A stretch of 64,000 nucleotides of DNA from Phytopseudomonas punonensis (GTDB lineage: Bacteria > Pseudomonadota > Gammaproteobacteria > Pseudomonadales > Pseudomonadaceae): NCBI RefSeq assembly GCF_900142655.1, contig NZ_FRBQ01000002.1, positions 442,918-506,917 of the forward strand, in the 5' to 3' direction. Shown one piece after another: positions 17,949 to 26,374 of this stretch; position 1 is the first letter of the stretch, and every line of letters starts with the position of its first letter. The position numbers and the translations under genes were made by a program. The notes beneath the pieces were generated by a model that searched no databases, was not told the origin of the DNA, and saw only the letters and a program-made list of their open reading frames with translations.

Positions 17949-18878
17949 TTATTTTCCCGGTTGCGGTTTGCGGCTCAGGCTCAGCACGTAGGCCGCCAGC
18001 AGGTGCACCTTGTCGTTACCCAGGTACTGCTCCTGCGCGGGCATCTGGCCGTTGCGGCCATAGCGGATGGTCTGCTGCAGTTGCGCCAGGCTCGAGCCGT
18101 AGATCCAGCCACCCGGGTGAGTCAGGTCTGGTGCGCCGAGCATTGCCATGCCGTTGCCGGCCGGACCGTGGCAGGCCACGCAGGTGGTGGAGAACAGCTG
18201 CTTGCCCTGTTCCAGGTCGACGTTGCTGCCCTCGGCCAGTGGCAGCCCGGCCAGCTCGTGGCGCACGTAGCCAGCCACGTTGCGCACACCGTCATCACCG
18301 AGCACCTGACCCCAGGCCGGCATCACGCCGATGCGCCCGTTGAGGATGGTGGTCTTGATGGTTTCGGCGTCGCCGCCCCAGCGCCAGTTTTCGTCGGTCA
18401 GGTTGGGAAAGCCCACCGCGCCCTTGGCGTCCGAGCCGTGGCAGATGGCGCAGTAGGTGGCGAACAGCCGGCCGCCCATCTTCAGCGCCTGCTCGTCCTG
18501 CGCCACCTGCTCCAGCGGCATGGCCGAGTACTTGGCGAAGATCGGCCCGTACTGGGCGTCTGCCTTGGCCACTTCCCGTTCCCACTGGGCGACTTGCGTC
18601 CAACCGTCTGCATAACCCGGCAGCAGGCCCTTGAAGTTGCCCAGCCCCGGGTACAGCGCCAGGTAACCGGCGGCGAAGATCAGCGTGCCGAGGAACAGCA
18701 TGAACCACCAGCGCGGCAGGGGATTGTCGTATTCCTCGATGCCGTCGAAGGAATGGCCCATGGTCTGGTCGGTGGTGTTCTTGCGTTCCCCCTTGCGTGT
18801 GGCGAACAGCAACCAGAACAACGCGACCAGGCTGCCAAGGGTCAGCAGCGTGATGTACCAGCTCCAGAAAGTGCTCAT
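17949..18878 (-). CDS. ccoP: CcoP, dihaem cytochrome c subunit of cbb3 oxidase 2
   Basis: The 309-residue paralogue of the operon 1 subunit has the same helices and two haem sites, here CAICH (about residue 144) and CVACH (about 235). It differs from copy 1 by an inserted [11 protein letters not shown] segment between the haems and a shorter tail (SRKPQPGK). The stop lies only 10 bp from a REP sequence. It ends operon 2 and overlaps ccoQ2 by 4 bp. Confidence 0.96.
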   Translation of the reverse strand: MSTFWSWYITLLTLGSLVALFWLLFATRKGERKNTTDQTMGHSFDGIEEYDNPLPRWWFMLFLGTLIFAAGYLALYPGLGNFKGLLPGYADGWTQVAQWEREVAKADAQYGPIFAKYSAMPLEQVAQDEQALKMGGRLFATYCAICHGSDAKGAVGFPNLTDENWRWGGDAETIKTTILNGRIGVMPAWGQVLGDDGVRNVAGYVRHELAGLPLAEGSNVDLEQGKQLFSTTCVACHGPAGNGMAMLGAPDLTHPGGWIYGSSLAQLQQTIRYGRNGQMPAQEQYLGNDKVHLLAAYVLSLSRKPQPGK

Positions 18879-19060
18879 GGGGTCTCATTCCTCGAAGCCT
18901 GTTTTTTTGGTTCATCGGCGAAGGGCAGATTGGCCGCATCGTCGAACGCCTTGGCGCGTTTGCCGCTGTAAGCCCACAGCGTCACGCAGGTGAAGGCGAT
19001 CAGTACCAGGGCGGTGCCGATGCCGCGCACCATGCCGATGTCGATAAAGTCGAAAAGCAT
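18875..19060 (-). CDS. ccoQ: CcoQ, small subunit of cbb3 oxidase 2
   Basis: The 61-residue protein has one membrane helix and the [15 protein letters not shown] tail. It has the same length as copy 1 with about half of its residues changed. It starts 4 bp after ccoO2 and overlaps ccoP2. Confidence 0.92.
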   Translation of the reverse strand: MLFDFIDIGMVRGIGTALVLIAFTCVTLWAYSGKRAKAFDDAANLPFADEPKKQASRNETP

Positions 19061-19064
19061 GGAA

Positions 19065-19673
19065 TCACCTCTTGTTCTTCAAGGCAGTGCCGAGCACTTG
19101 CAGGTAGGCGACCAGGGCGTCCATCTCGGTCTTGCCCTTCACGGCGGCGCTGGCGCCGGCGATGTCGTCATCCGTGTAAGGCACGCCGAGAAACTGCATG
19201 GCTTTGAGCTTGGCGGGAGTGTCCTTGCCATCCAGAACGTTCTCGACCAGCCAGGGGTAGGAGGGCATCTTCGACTCCGGCACCACGTTGCGCGGGTTGT
19301 AGAGGTGCGCGCGGTGCCACTCGTCCGAGTAGCGGCCGCCGACCCGGGCCAGGTCCGGGCCGGTCCGCTTGGAGCCCCACAGGAAGGGGTGGTCCCACAC
19401 GCTCTCGCCAGCCACCGAGTAGTGGCCGTAGCGCTCGGTTTCGGCGCGGAACGGGCGGATCATCTGCGAGTGGCAGCCCACACAGCCTTCCTTGATGTAC
19501 ACGTCGCGGCCTTCGAGCTGCAGCGCGGTATAGGGCTTCATGCCGGCGACCGGCTCGTTGACCACATCCTGGAAGAACAGCGGGACGATCTGCGTCAGCC
19601 CGCCGATGCTGACGGCGAACACCATCAGCAACGCCATCAGGCCGACGTTCTTTTCGACGATTTCGTGTTTCAT
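19065..19673 (-). CDS. ccoO: CcoO, monohaem cytochrome c subunit of cbb3 oxidase 2
   Basis: The 202-residue subunit has the c-type haem site [12 protein letters not shown] and the same membrane anchor as copy 1. Long stretches, such as [20 protein letters not shown], are the same in both copies. Its ATG overlaps the ccoN2 stop by one base (TGATG). Confidence 0.97.
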   Translation of the reverse strand: MKHEIVEKNVGLMALLMVFAVSIGGLTQIVPLFFQDVVNEPVAGMKPYTALQLEGRDVYIKEGCVGCHSQMIRPFRAETERYGHYSVAGESVWDHPFLWGSKRTGPDLARVGGRYSDEWHRAHLYNPRNVVPESKMPSYPWLVENVLDGKDTPAKLKAMQFLGVPYTDDDIAGASAAVKGKTEMDALVAYLQVLGTALKNKR

Positions 19674-21112
19674 CAGTGGGCTCCCTCAACCGAATACAGG
19701 GCGGCAGCTTCGAGTTCTTCCGGCTTGCTGGCGCGCACGGTCTGCCAGGTGTTCCAGGCCATCAGCAGCATGCCGGTGAAGAAGATCGCGCCGCCGATCA
19801 CCCGCACCACGAAACCGGGGTGGCTGGCTTCCAGCGCCTCGACGAAGGAGTAGGTGAGCGTGCCATCGCTGTTCACCGCGCGCCACATCAGGCCCTGGGC
19901 GATGCCGTTGACCCACATCGAGGCGATGTACAGCACGGTGCCGATGGTGGCGAGCCAGAAGTGCGCGTTGATCAGGCCGATGCTGTGCATCTGCTCGCGG
20001 CCGAACACCTTGGGAATCATGTGATACAGCGAACCGATCGACACCATGGCCACCCAGCCGAGGGCGCCGGCGTGCACGTGGCCGATGGTCCAGTCGGTGT
20101 AGTGAGAGAGGGCGTTGACGGTCTTGATGGCCATCATCGGGCCTTCGAAGGTCGACATGCCGTAGAACGCCAGGGAGACGACCAGAAAGCGCAGGATCGG
20201 GTCGGTGCGCAACTTATGCCAGGCACCCGAGAGGGTCATCATGCCGTTGATCATGCCGCCCCAGCTCGGTGCCAGCAGCACCAGGGACATCACCATGCCC
20301 AGGCTCTGAGCCCAGTCCGGCAGCGCGGTGTAGTGCAAGTGGTGCGGGCCGGCCCAGATGTACAGGGTGATCAGCGCCCAGAAGTGCACGATCGATAGGC
20401 GATAGGAGTACACCGGGCGCCCGGCCTGCTTGGGCACGAAGTAGTACATCATCCCCAGAAAGCCCGCGGTCAGGAAGAAGCCCACCGCGTTGTGGCCGTA
20501 CCACCACTGGATCATCGCGTCCGTGGCGCCGGCGTACAGCGAGTAGGACTTGGTCATGCTGACCGGTACTTCCAGGTTGTTGACCACGTGCAGCAGCGCC
20601 ACGGTGAGGATGAACCCGCCGAAGAACCAGTTGCCGACATAGATGTGGCTGACGTTGCGCTTGATGATGGTGCCAAAGAACACGATCGCGTAACTGACCC
20701 AGACGATGGTGATCAGAATGTCGATCGGCCATTCCAGCTCGGCGTATTCCTTGCTGCTGGTGTAACCCAGCGGCAGGGTGATGGCCGCCAGCAGGATCAC
20801 CAGTTGCCAGCCCCAGAAGGTAAAGGCCGCCAGCTTGGGCGCGAACAGCGTGGCTTGGGAGGTGCGCTGTACGGCATAGTAGCTGGTGGCGAACAGGGCG
20901 CAGCCGCCGAAGGCGAAGATCACCGCGTTGGTGTGCAGGGGCCGCAGGCGGCCGAAGCTGGTCCACGGCAGGTCGAAGTTGAGCCACGGCCAGGCGAGCT
21001 GCGCTGCGATAAGCACGCCGAGCCCCATCCCGACTATGCCCCACACCACCGTCATGATGGCGAATTGGCGAACCACCTTGTAGTTATAGGCGGAACTGGT
21101 TGTTGTGTTCAT
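19673..21112 (-). CDS. ccoN: CcoN, catalytic subunit of cbb3 oxidase 2
   Basis: The 479-residue catalytic subunit starts at [14 protein letters not shown]. The open frame runs much further upstream, but that part is antisense to the next gene and carries no CcoN features. All haem and CuB His blocks are intact. The middle of the protein is the same as copy 1 over long runs, while the N-terminal 80 and C-terminal 60 residues diverge. By position it is the counterpart of P. aeruginosa ccoN2. Only 84 bp separate it from a divergent hydrolase gene. Confidence 0.97.
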   Translation of the reverse strand: MNTTTSSAYNYKVVRQFAIMTVVWGIVGMGLGVLIAAQLAWPWLNFDLPWTSFGRLRPLHTNAVIFAFGGCALFATSYYAVQRTSQATLFAPKLAAFTFWGWQLVILLAAITLPLGYTSSKEYAELEWPIDILITIVWVSYAIVFFGTIIKRNVSHIYVGNWFFGGFILTVALLHVVNNLEVPVSMTKSYSLYAGATDAMIQWWYGHNAVGFFLTAGFLGMMYYFVPKQAGRPVYSYRLSIVHFWALITLYIWAGPHHLHYTALPDWAQSLGMVMSLVLLAPSWGGMINGMMTLSGAWHKLRTDPILRFLVVSLAFYGMSTFEGPMMAIKTVNALSHYTDWTIGHVHAGALGWVAMVSIGSLYHMIPKVFGREQMHSIGLINAHFWLATIGTVLYIASMWVNGIAQGLMWRAVNSDGTLTYSFVEALEASHPGFVVRVIGGAIFFTGMLLMAWNTWQTVRASKPEELEAAALYSVEGAH

Positions 21113-21138
21113 GTCTGGGTTTCCATCCACGGTTATGG

Positions 21139-21151
21139 GCAGATCATCTGC
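21139..21151. promoter_or_regulatory. 13-bp palindrome in the ccoN2 promoter gap
   Basis: GCAGAT-C-ATCTGC is a perfect palindrome 26 bp upstream of the ccoN2 ATG, in the 84-bp divergent gap. It does not match the Anr consensus. It could be an operator or simply a hairpin in the 5' leader. Confidence 0.3.
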
Positions 21152-21196
21152 AGCCCTCACGCACGGGAAAATCCGTACACGGAAAAGGGCTTTTTT

Positions 21197-21892
21197 ATGA
21201 GCGAGGCAAGCATGCGAGAAGGGCAGCGAAGCGGTATTGACGCCGGTCAACAGGCACAGGAAAGCCCGGCAGCAGAGCTGCTCTGGGATCGGCCGACGGG
21301 CGCCAGCCAGGCCACGCTGATCCTTGCCCACGGCGCCGGCGCGCCGATGGACAGCGACTTCATGAACCTGATGGCGCAGAAGCTCGCCGCCCGGGGGCTG
21401 ACGGTGGTGCGCTTCGAGTTCGACTATATGGCCGCGCTCCGCCAGGACGGCAAGAAGCGCCCACCCAACCCCCAGGCCAAACTGCTCGACTGCTGGCGCG
21501 CCGTGTACGCCGCCGTGCGACACCAGGTCACGGGGCCGCTGGCCATCGGTGGCAAATCCATGGGCGGGCGCATGGCCAGTCTGCTGGCCGACGAGCTGCA
21601 GGCCGACGGCCTGGTCTGCCTGGGCTATCCCTTCCACGCCATCGGCAAGGCCGACAAACCACGCACCGCGCACCTGGCCGACCTGAAAACGCCGACCCTG
21701 ATCGTGCAGGGCGAGCGCGACGCCATGGGCGACCGCCACACTGTGGCCAGTTTCCAGCTATCGGCGGCCATCGAACTGTGCTGGCTGACGGCAGGCGACC
21801 ACGACCTCAAACCGCTGAAGGTATCCGGCTACAGCCATGAGCAGCATCTGGAGTCGGCGGCGGATGCGGTGGCGGGCTTTCTTAAAACCTGA
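21197..21892 (+). CDS. Alpha/beta hydrolase of the KANL3/Tex30 type
   Basis: The 231-residue protein has an alpha/beta-hydrolase core: [16 protein letters not shown] near residue 43, the nucleophile elbow [11 protein letters not shown] near 118 (Ser), GERDAMGD near 175 and a late His in SGYSHEQHL. Bacterial members are dienelactone-hydrolase-like enzymes of unknown substrate. AAGGG precedes the ATG at 21197. An internal ATG six codons later is also possible. It is transcribed away from ccoN2 and probably unrelated to it. Confidence 0.8.
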   Translation: MSEASMREGQRSGIDAGQQAQESPAAELLWDRPTGASQATLILAHGAGAPMDSDFMNLMAQKLAARGLTVVRFEFDYMAALRQDGKKRPPNPQAKLLDCWRAVYAAVRHQVTGPLAIGGKSMGGRMASLLADELQADGLVCLGYPFHAIGKADKPRTAHLADLKTPTLIVQGERDAMGDRHTVASFQLSAAIELCWLTAGDHDLKPLKVSGYSHEQHLESAADAVAGFLKT

Positions 21893-21954
21893 TCACGATC
21901 TTTATGGGCATGAAGCGGCAGCTACAAGGCAGAAGCAGCTGTCACTGATCAATT

Positions 21955-22051
21955 GTGGGAGCGGGCCATGCCCGCGAAAAATAGCGGGCATGGCCTGGGC
22001 TTTCCCGCCCGTTCCTACGGGATTTCGGATAGTGCCCACGCTCTGCGTGGG
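21955..22051. repeat. REP pair with adjoining GTGGG palindrome
   Basis: GTGGGAGCGGGCCATGCCCG starting at 21955 pairs with GCGGGCATGGCC and a final CCCGTTCCTAC ending near 22018. Sixteen bases on, CCCACGC-TCT-GCGTGGG (22035-22051) forms another perfect hairpin. A similar pair of elements recurs at 22576-22696, so the gene between is bracketed by direct copies of one composite repeat. Confidence 0.85.
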
Positions 22052-22094
22052 AACGATCAAATCGGCGGCTGTGATTGGGGCAGGGAAATCAGGG

Positions 22095-22475
22095 ATGCAT
22101 TACCGCGACGTGCTGCAGATTCACCGAAGCGCCAAGCGCTTCAAACGCCTGGCGCTATGGGCCGCCATCCTGTTGTGCCTGATCATGCTGCTGGGCAAGA
22201 GCAAGTGGTACCTGGCGGGCGTGCCGGCGAATCCAGCATCCGTCGAGATGATGAGGGACTACGTGCGCGGCGCCGGCGCCGACCCCGCAACACTGATCCT
22301 CAGTGACCACCACGGCACCTGCGGCCAATTCAGTTATATCGGTAAAGACGGAAAGCGCACGGCGCCCATGGGGTTCGTCGCCATTCCCGGCCTGGGCGTG
22401 GCGCCAAGCGTGCTGGCGGACGAGTGGAACAAGAGTCGTTGCAGCAGGGCCGCGGTCGGCGCCTTGATCGTTTAG
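22095..22475 (+). CDS. Small single-helix membrane protein of unknown function
   Basis: The 126-residue product has a basic N-terminus and one membrane helix (about residues 20-36, LALWAAILLCLIMLLG). A likely periplasmic domain with two Cys follows (HGTCGQFS and KSRCSRAAV). The ATG at 22095 follows AGGG closely. I do not recognise the family. It is bracketed by copies of one composite repeat, so it may have arrived or been rearranged through them. Confidence 0.6.
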   Translation: MHYRDVLQIHRSAKRFKRLALWAAILLCLIMLLGKSKWYLAGVPANPASVEMMRDYVRGAGADPATLILSDHHGTCGQFSYIGKDGKRTAPMGFVAIPGLGVAPSVLADEWNKSRCSRAAVGALIV

Positions 22476-22575
22476 GGCGCTTATGCGGATAGGCTCACGC
22501 AGAGCTCTGGAACGATCAAACCTCTATGTGCATGAAGCGGCAGCTAAAACGCAGAGGCGGCCGCCACTGATTCAT

Positions 22576-22696
22576 GTGGGAGCGGGCCATGCCCGCGAAA
22601 AATCACGGGCATGGCCTAGATGTCCCCGCCCGTTCCCACGTGAAAGCGGAACGGCTGCTCTCGCGAATGCGGATAGCGCCCACGCTCTACGTGGGC
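22576..22696. repeat. Second copy of the composite REP unit
   Basis: GTGGGAGCGGGCCATGCCCG begins at 22576 and its partner arm ends in CGTTCCCAC near 22640. A GCCCACG-CTCTA-CGTGGGC hairpin follows at 22678-22696. The preceding 75 bases (from CATGAAGCGGCAGCTA) also match those before the first copy at 21.9 kb, giving two direct copies of about 150 bp. Confidence 0.85.
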
Positions 22697-22721
22697 ACGA
22701 TCAACGATCAAAATAGATGAA

Positions 22722-23027
22722 TCACTCAGTCAACCGCTGCCCGCAGTGCAGGCAGTTCGCGGTTGCCGGGTCATGGTAGTCGCCGGCGCGTTCGTCGACC
22801 TTGTGATGGGGCGTATTGCGGCACTGGGGGCAGGTGTAGCGCAACAGCAGTTGATGCTGGCGATACAAATTGAGTAGTCCACCGGCAACGATCACGGCCA
22901 AGGCGATCACCACGGCATCAGAGGCGCCGAAGATCACCAGCACGAACAGCGCGATCACCAGTACGCCAAGCAGCGACTGCAGGAAGTCCACATGGTGGCG
23001 CTGTCGGTTGTAGGCATCCTTGTCCAT
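22722..23027 (-). CDS. Small membrane protein with C-terminal zinc ribbon
   Basis: The 101-residue protein has two membrane helices (about residues 16-33 and 36-52) followed by a zinc-ribbon-like domain, CPQC near 67 and CLHC near 95. I start it at MDKDAYNRQ. The longer frame adds 18 residues without support. Function unknown. It lies alone between repeats and the DUF2986 gene. Confidence 0.65.
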   Translation of the reverse strand: MDKDAYNRQRHHVDFLQSLLGVLVIALFVLVIFGASDAVVIALAVIVAGGLLNLYRQHQLLLRYTCPQCRNTPHHKVDERAGDYHDPATANCLHCGQRLTE

Positions 23028-23168
23028 GGCAAAAGTCCTTGTTTTTCGGGGAGACGCTGCCAGGCTCTGTACTAAAAGCACCTGCCCTCGAAGACTCTTC
23101 GTACAGACCCTAGTATGGCGAGTGTTTAATGGCCCGGCCCTGCGTCGATAACAATTGAAGCAGTTTCG

Positions 23169-23330
23169 CTAGTTAGCCGCCGTGTCCTGGTTCTCGGCGG
23201 CTTCGGCTTCCAGTTTTGCTCGGTCGGCCTTGCTGATGTATTTGGGCTTGCTGTTCTTGGGTGCCAGCTTGGCGTTGGCCTTCTTGGCGTGGGCCTCCAG
23301 CAACTGCTTGATCTTCTTGCGGCGATTCAT
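23169..23330 (-). CDS. Small basic DUF2986 protein
   Basis: The 53-residue product begins MNRRKKIKQLLEAHAKKANA and contains KPKYISKADRAKLEAEAA, the signature of the DUF2986 family common in Pseudomonas and Shewanella. It is very Lys/Ala rich and probably helical. Function is unknown. The gene is short and easily missed. Confidence 0.85.
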   Translation of the reverse strand: MNRRKKIKQLLEAHAKKANAKLAPKNSKPKYISKADRAKLEAEAAENQDTAAN

Positions 23331-23368
23331 GGTGCTACCTGCGTCTCTATCGTGGGTCGGTGTGTGGC

Positions 23369-23791
23369 TCAGCCTGCGGTTTTCGTCAGCCCCATGCCCT
23401 GGCTTGCCGGTGCCGTCAGCACAAAGCCGAACTGCTGATAAAGGCGATAGGCCTCACCGTCAGCGATCAGGCTGATATATGCGGATTCTGGCACTTCGTG
23501 AGTGATGTAATCGCTGATCGCGGCCATGATCTGTTTGCCCAGCCCACGGCCCTGATGGGCTGGCAGCACGGCGATATCCACCACCTGATAGAACGCGCCG
23601 CCATCACCGATCACCCGGCCCATGCCGACCGGCTCCCCGGCACAGAGCACCTGTACGGCGAATAGACTGTTGGGCAGGCCACGGCTTGCCGCCTCGACGG
23701 TCTTGGCGCTCAGCCCGGCTGCGGTACGCAGATGGCGATAGGTTTCCACCGACGGAATGGCGTGCACGAGGGAATAGGCGGTGTCGGTCAT
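23369..23791 (-). CDS. GNAT-family N-acetyltransferase
   Basis: The 140-residue protein has the GNAT fold with the acetyl-CoA motif VVDIAVLPAHQGRGLGKQIM (about residues 69-88) and a C-terminal YRLYQQFGF strand. Members transfer acetyl groups to small amines or peptides. The substrate cannot be inferred. It is 38 bp upstream of the DUF2986 gene on the same strand and may share its transcript. Confidence 0.88.
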   Translation of the reverse strand: MTDTAYSLVHAIPSVETYRHLRTAAGLSAKTVEAASRGLPNSLFAVQVLCAGEPVGMGRVIGDGGAFYQVVDIAVLPAHQGRGLGKQIMAAISDYITHEVPESAYISLIADGEAYRLYQQFGFVLTAPASQGMGLTKTAG

Positions 23792-23868
23792 TCGATGAGT
23801 CCTTTGCTGGGCATGATACGCCGCCTGCGATAAACGGCTGCCACGTGATTAAGATGTGTTGAGGCGAA

Positions 23869-24201
23869 TCAGCGCGAGTCGCCGTCGATAAGGGCTGCAT
23901 GGTAGCGCGCGAGCAACAACGGCAAGGCCGTCTCGCACCAGAACTTCAAGCTGATATGGCCCGACGACATGCCACCATGGGCGTGCCGCTCAACGAATAC
24001 CGATGACTCTTGCGCTGTTATCGGCAAGCCAACCAGGCGCTCGAAGATGGCCTCAAGGGTTCCGGCCAGTTGCGCCTCGCTCGACGGAAGCGGCTGCGTG
24101 GCCAGCACCTCGCTCATTTCCTGCCACAGATAGGGATCACCCCGACAGCCCCAACTGATGGGCTCGGTCTGGAAGAGTTCGGATAGGCTAGTGATGGACA
24201 T
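23869..24201 (-). CDS. Conserved hypothetical protein with an HGGMSSG block
   Basis: The 110-residue soluble protein contains SWGCRGDPYLWQEM near residue 17 and VERHAHGGMSSGHISLKFW near 70. I have the impression of a small conserved family in Pseudomonas and relatives, but have no name or function for it. No signal peptide. It is 37 bp downstream of the DUF6966 gene on the same strand, so the two may be co-transcribed. Confidence 0.65.
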   Translation of the reverse strand: MSITSLSELFQTEPISWGCRGDPYLWQEMSEVLATQPLPSSEAQLAGTLEAIFERLVGLPITAQESSVFVERHAHGGMSSGHISLKFWCETALPLLLARYHAALIDGDSR

Positions 24202-24238
24202 TGATTCAGGTGGCCTCTGCTGTGGTGTATGCGGGACG

Positions 24239-24577
24239 TCAGTCTGCGTCTGTGGCGTTGCGCAGCCTTATCGCCCGGGCTGCCATGTAGACGCGATTCG
24301 AGGCTTCATCCAGCGACTCCATGCCGGCAATGCAGCGGCCATTTTGCCACGGCGCGTAATCGTTGAAGCTGCCCATGCCGCCGTAAACGGACATCACCGA
24401 ACACGCCAGGCCCGCCAGTTCTTCCCCATCGTGACTGCTGCCCACCAGCGATCGGGCGGTCGTCAGGCAATTGTGGAAATGCGCGCCCCAGTGGCTATCG
24501 GCGTCGAGGGCGAGAATGTCGGTGAGCACCGCGAGATGAGCGATCAGTTCATTTAGGTGAGTTTGCGGATTGGTCAT
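24239..24577 (-). CDS. DUF6966-like small protein
   Basis: The 112-residue product contains SVYGGMGSFNDYAPW near residue 65, the hallmark of the small DUF6966-type family seen beside toxin-immunity and accessory genes in Pseudomonas. No catalytic motif or membrane segment is visible. It stands in an accessory stretch with several other small unknown genes. Function not known. Confidence 0.65.
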   Translation of the reverse strand: MTNPQTHLNELIAHLAVLTDILALDADSHWGAHFHNCLTTARSLVGSSHDGEELAGLACSVMSVYGGMGSFNDYAPWQNGRCIAGMESLDEASNRVYMAARAIRLRNATDAD

Positions 24578-24619
24578 GGTGTGCAGGGTGGTGAGTCTGT
24601 ATCGAACGGGGAGTATGCC

Positions 24620-24841
24620 TCAGACGTTTCGACGCTCAGGCTCTGCCCCATGAATAAATACCGTATAGGTATCGGCGGGCCGGTTGCCGTCAGCCCGCTC
24701 GAGGGCATGGCCGATGGCGCCGCGATGATAGGTGCCGTGGTTGACCAGGTGAAAAATTGCTTCTTCATGGCTCAACATGCCCTGCTTGCCATCCACGAAA
24801 ACGAAGCGAATGGGCTTCTGAAGCTGCCCTGGATTAAGCAA
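24620..24841 (-). pseudogene. Truncated DinB-family gene (C-terminal fragment)
   Basis: The fragment reads VDGKQGMLSHEEAIFHLVNHGTYHRG then ADTYTVFIHGAEPERR in two parts. This is the C-terminal part of the DinB/YfiT four-helix family, with the third metal-binding His (NHGTYHRG). The N-terminal half with the first His is absent. A dispersed repeat (24866-24942) occupies the position where it should be. The metal site cannot form, so I call it a pseudogene. Confidence 0.75.
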
Positions 24842-24865
24842 TCGAGGTACTTGGTCAGCCAGTTT

Positions 24866-24942
24866 CGTAGGGTGGACGACGCTTTATCCGTCCACCAGTT
24901 TCAGCGTGCAATGGTGGATGAAAAGAGCGTCATCCCCCCTAC
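24866..24942. repeat. GTAGGGTGGA palindromic repeat abutting the broken DinB gene
   Basis: CGTAGGGTGGACGACGCTTT faces a complementary arm GGTGGATGAAAAGAGCGTCA and a CCCCCCTAC end. The same family occurs at 41102-41193 and 56672-56750. This copy directly follows the break point of the DinB fragment. Confidence 0.8.
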
Positions 24943-24958
24943 TTGCTAACTTCTATAT

Positions 24959-25282
24959 CTATTCTTTCGGCCTAGAATAATCGTATTCAAGGTCAAATTT
25001 ACCATCTGGAAACAGCGAGAAGGTTAGCCCCCAGATACGTTGCCCCCCTGTAGCAAGAATATTATCCCTAATAAAAAGTGCAGCCTGACCAATATTAATC
25101 GAGGAGTCAGGCCAGCCAAGCGCGTCCCTATCAATATTGCCAGAGCCTTCAAGCCAGTACGTAGCGCTCGCCATCTTGTCATAGATCGCACACTTGCAGC
25201 ACGCCCGCTCCCATGAACGGCCAGCGGCAAAGTCGACAATCCCGCTAGCCAACTCTCCGTATGCATCTTCAACAGTATTCAC
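24959..25282 (-). CDS. Immunity-like small protein (YezG/DUF600 resemblance)
   Basis: The 107-residue protein ends with FSLFPDGKFDLEYDYSRPKE, which resembles the end of the YezG/DUF600 immunity proteins that neutralise toxins of polymorphic toxin systems. The N-terminal half has three Cys (ACCKC). No toxin gene is adjacent, so if the reading is right it is an orphan immunity gene. The family match rests on a short C-terminal pattern and is tentative. Confidence 0.5.
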   Translation of the reverse strand: MNTVEDAYGELASGIVDFAAGRSWERACCKCAIYDKMASATYWLEGSGNIDRDALGWPDSSINIGQAALFIRDNILATGGQRIWGLTFSLFPDGKFDLEYDYSRPKE

Positions 25283-25312
25283 ATCAAAGCCTCACTGTAC
25301 AAAGTCAAAAAT

Positions 25313-25372
25313 CGATGGGGTCAGAATCATTGATTATGGCATGTGGCTAAATCAATGACTCTGACCCCGTCG
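25313..25372. repeat. GGGGTCAGA inverted repeat
   Basis: CGATGGGGTCAGAATCATTG at 25313 and its complement ending at 25372 form 22-bp arms with two mismatches and a 16-base loop. Repeats with GGGGTCAGAGTCATTG are typical companions of one group of RAYT transposases, but no such gene is present here. Confidence 0.75.
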
Positions 25373-25544
25373 GTTTAAAAGCCAGCTTCTCGGGCTGCGT
25401 CAATGGATCGAGCTGAGCGACCGCGTCGAGCGTTCTACGGTCTGCCCAATCTTTATAGTGGAGGGTGTTGTGGATGAACATCGAGTTGACCTTAGGCACT
25501 CTTTGAAGGGGAAAGTCTAAAAATATCGTCAGGGGTAAATTACC
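25347..25544 (-). pseudogene. Short open frame, probable gene remnant
   Basis: The minus strand is open for 65 codons between a TAA at 25545 and a TAG inside the GGGGTCAGA repeat. The product includes LDFPLQRVPKVNSMF, NTLHYKDWADRRTLDAVAQL and TQPEKLAF, which has protein-like composition. The first ATG (25481) would give only 44 residues. The stop supplied by the repeat suggests the 3' end was cut off. Family unknown. Confidence 0.3.
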
Positions 25545-25596
25545 TTAGCTTCGTAGGGGAATGGGGGCGCGACTGATGCCTCATCTATCCTACTTG

Positions 25597-25917
25597 TTAG
25601 GTAAGACTAATTGTTGTTCCGTCCAAAGGGGATATGGCTTCTTTCTTGGGTGAGACGAAACTTATGCCTGAAATTGGTGAGTCAACAGATTGGCAGAACC
25701 CCCAGTAAGGCCCTTGCTCCCCATCTTTGGGGTAGGCAATGATGCTAATTGAACGTTCGACCGTATATTCTGTATATATACCAAGAAACATTCTGGAGGT
25801 GACCACTTCGGGCTCGCTGGCGAACGGGTTGCGTTCAGGAAGCACCATTCCAAGTACCAACGCCAAATCTTCATCTGGAAGAGCTTTGAGAGCGGCTACT
25901 AATTCAAGATTGGTCAT
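25597..25917 (-). CDS. Hypothetical protein, possibly immunity-type
   Basis: The 106-residue acidic protein starts MTNLELVAALKALPDEDLALVLGM in two runs and contains YPKDGEQGPYWGFCQS. It has no signal peptide or membrane helix. I do not recognise the family. Its size, its acidity and its AT-richer neighbourhood of small orphan genes suggest an immunity or accessory role. Confidence 0.5.
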   Translation of the reverse strand: MTNLELVAALKALPDEDLALVLGMVLPERNPFASEPEVVTSRMFLGIYTEYTVERSISIIAYPKDGEQGPYWGFCQSVDSPISGISFVSPKKEAISPLDGTTISLT

Positions 25918-25998
25918 ATTCTTCCTTGGCTAGTTAAAGTGCAAAAGGGGGGCGACCCATTCCAGTGATTCAATAAATAAATCTGTCCCCTTTTCGCC

Positions 25999-26274
25999 TC
26001 AGGTATTTGCTTTCGAGTAATCATAGTCTTCAAAGTTGAGCCCGGAAGCTGAGCCAATAACGGAGCCGCCAAAGCAGCACTCCGGATTAGGACAAACAGC
26101 TGATACCCCATCTTGCCAAGACTTGATGTCCGACGGTGGAAAGCGTCTGTAGCAATTAGTGCACATGCATATGTCGCTTGCTTCAACTTCGCAGCGGTTC
26201 CCCCACGTATGACTCTCAAGACTCTCTCCGAGCTCTCGTAGTCTTTCTTGTGAGAAACCCTTGGGATTGCGCAT
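25999..26274 (-). CDS. Small Cys-rich zinc-ribbon-like protein
   Basis: The 91-residue product has CMCTNC near residue 37 and CPNPECC near 65, a likely zinc ribbon, then a Gly-rich tail with NFEDYDYS. I start it at the ATG at 26274, six bases after AGGAAA, instead of the GTG two codons earlier. The family is unknown to me. The final YDYS patch recalls the end of the immunity-like protein at 24959, but that may be chance. Confidence 0.5.
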   Translation of the reverse strand: MRNPKGFSQERLRELGESLESHTWGNRCEVEASDICMCTNCYRRFPPSDIKSWQDGVSAVCPNPECCFGGSVIGSASGLNFEDYDYSKANT

Positions 26275-26374
26275 ATACACTTTCCTCTGTATCTCAGTGC
26301 GGTAGCCTAACGTTTGGTTAAGGGGCGGGCTTTAGCCCGTCCCAGCGAACGAAGTGAGCGATTTGAACCAGTAG

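Noticed and set aside
20492..21196. N-terminal extension of the hydrolase gene antisense to ccoN2
   Set aside because: The frame is open far upstream, but it opposes conserved CcoN codons. The hydrolase motifs begin only after 21197.
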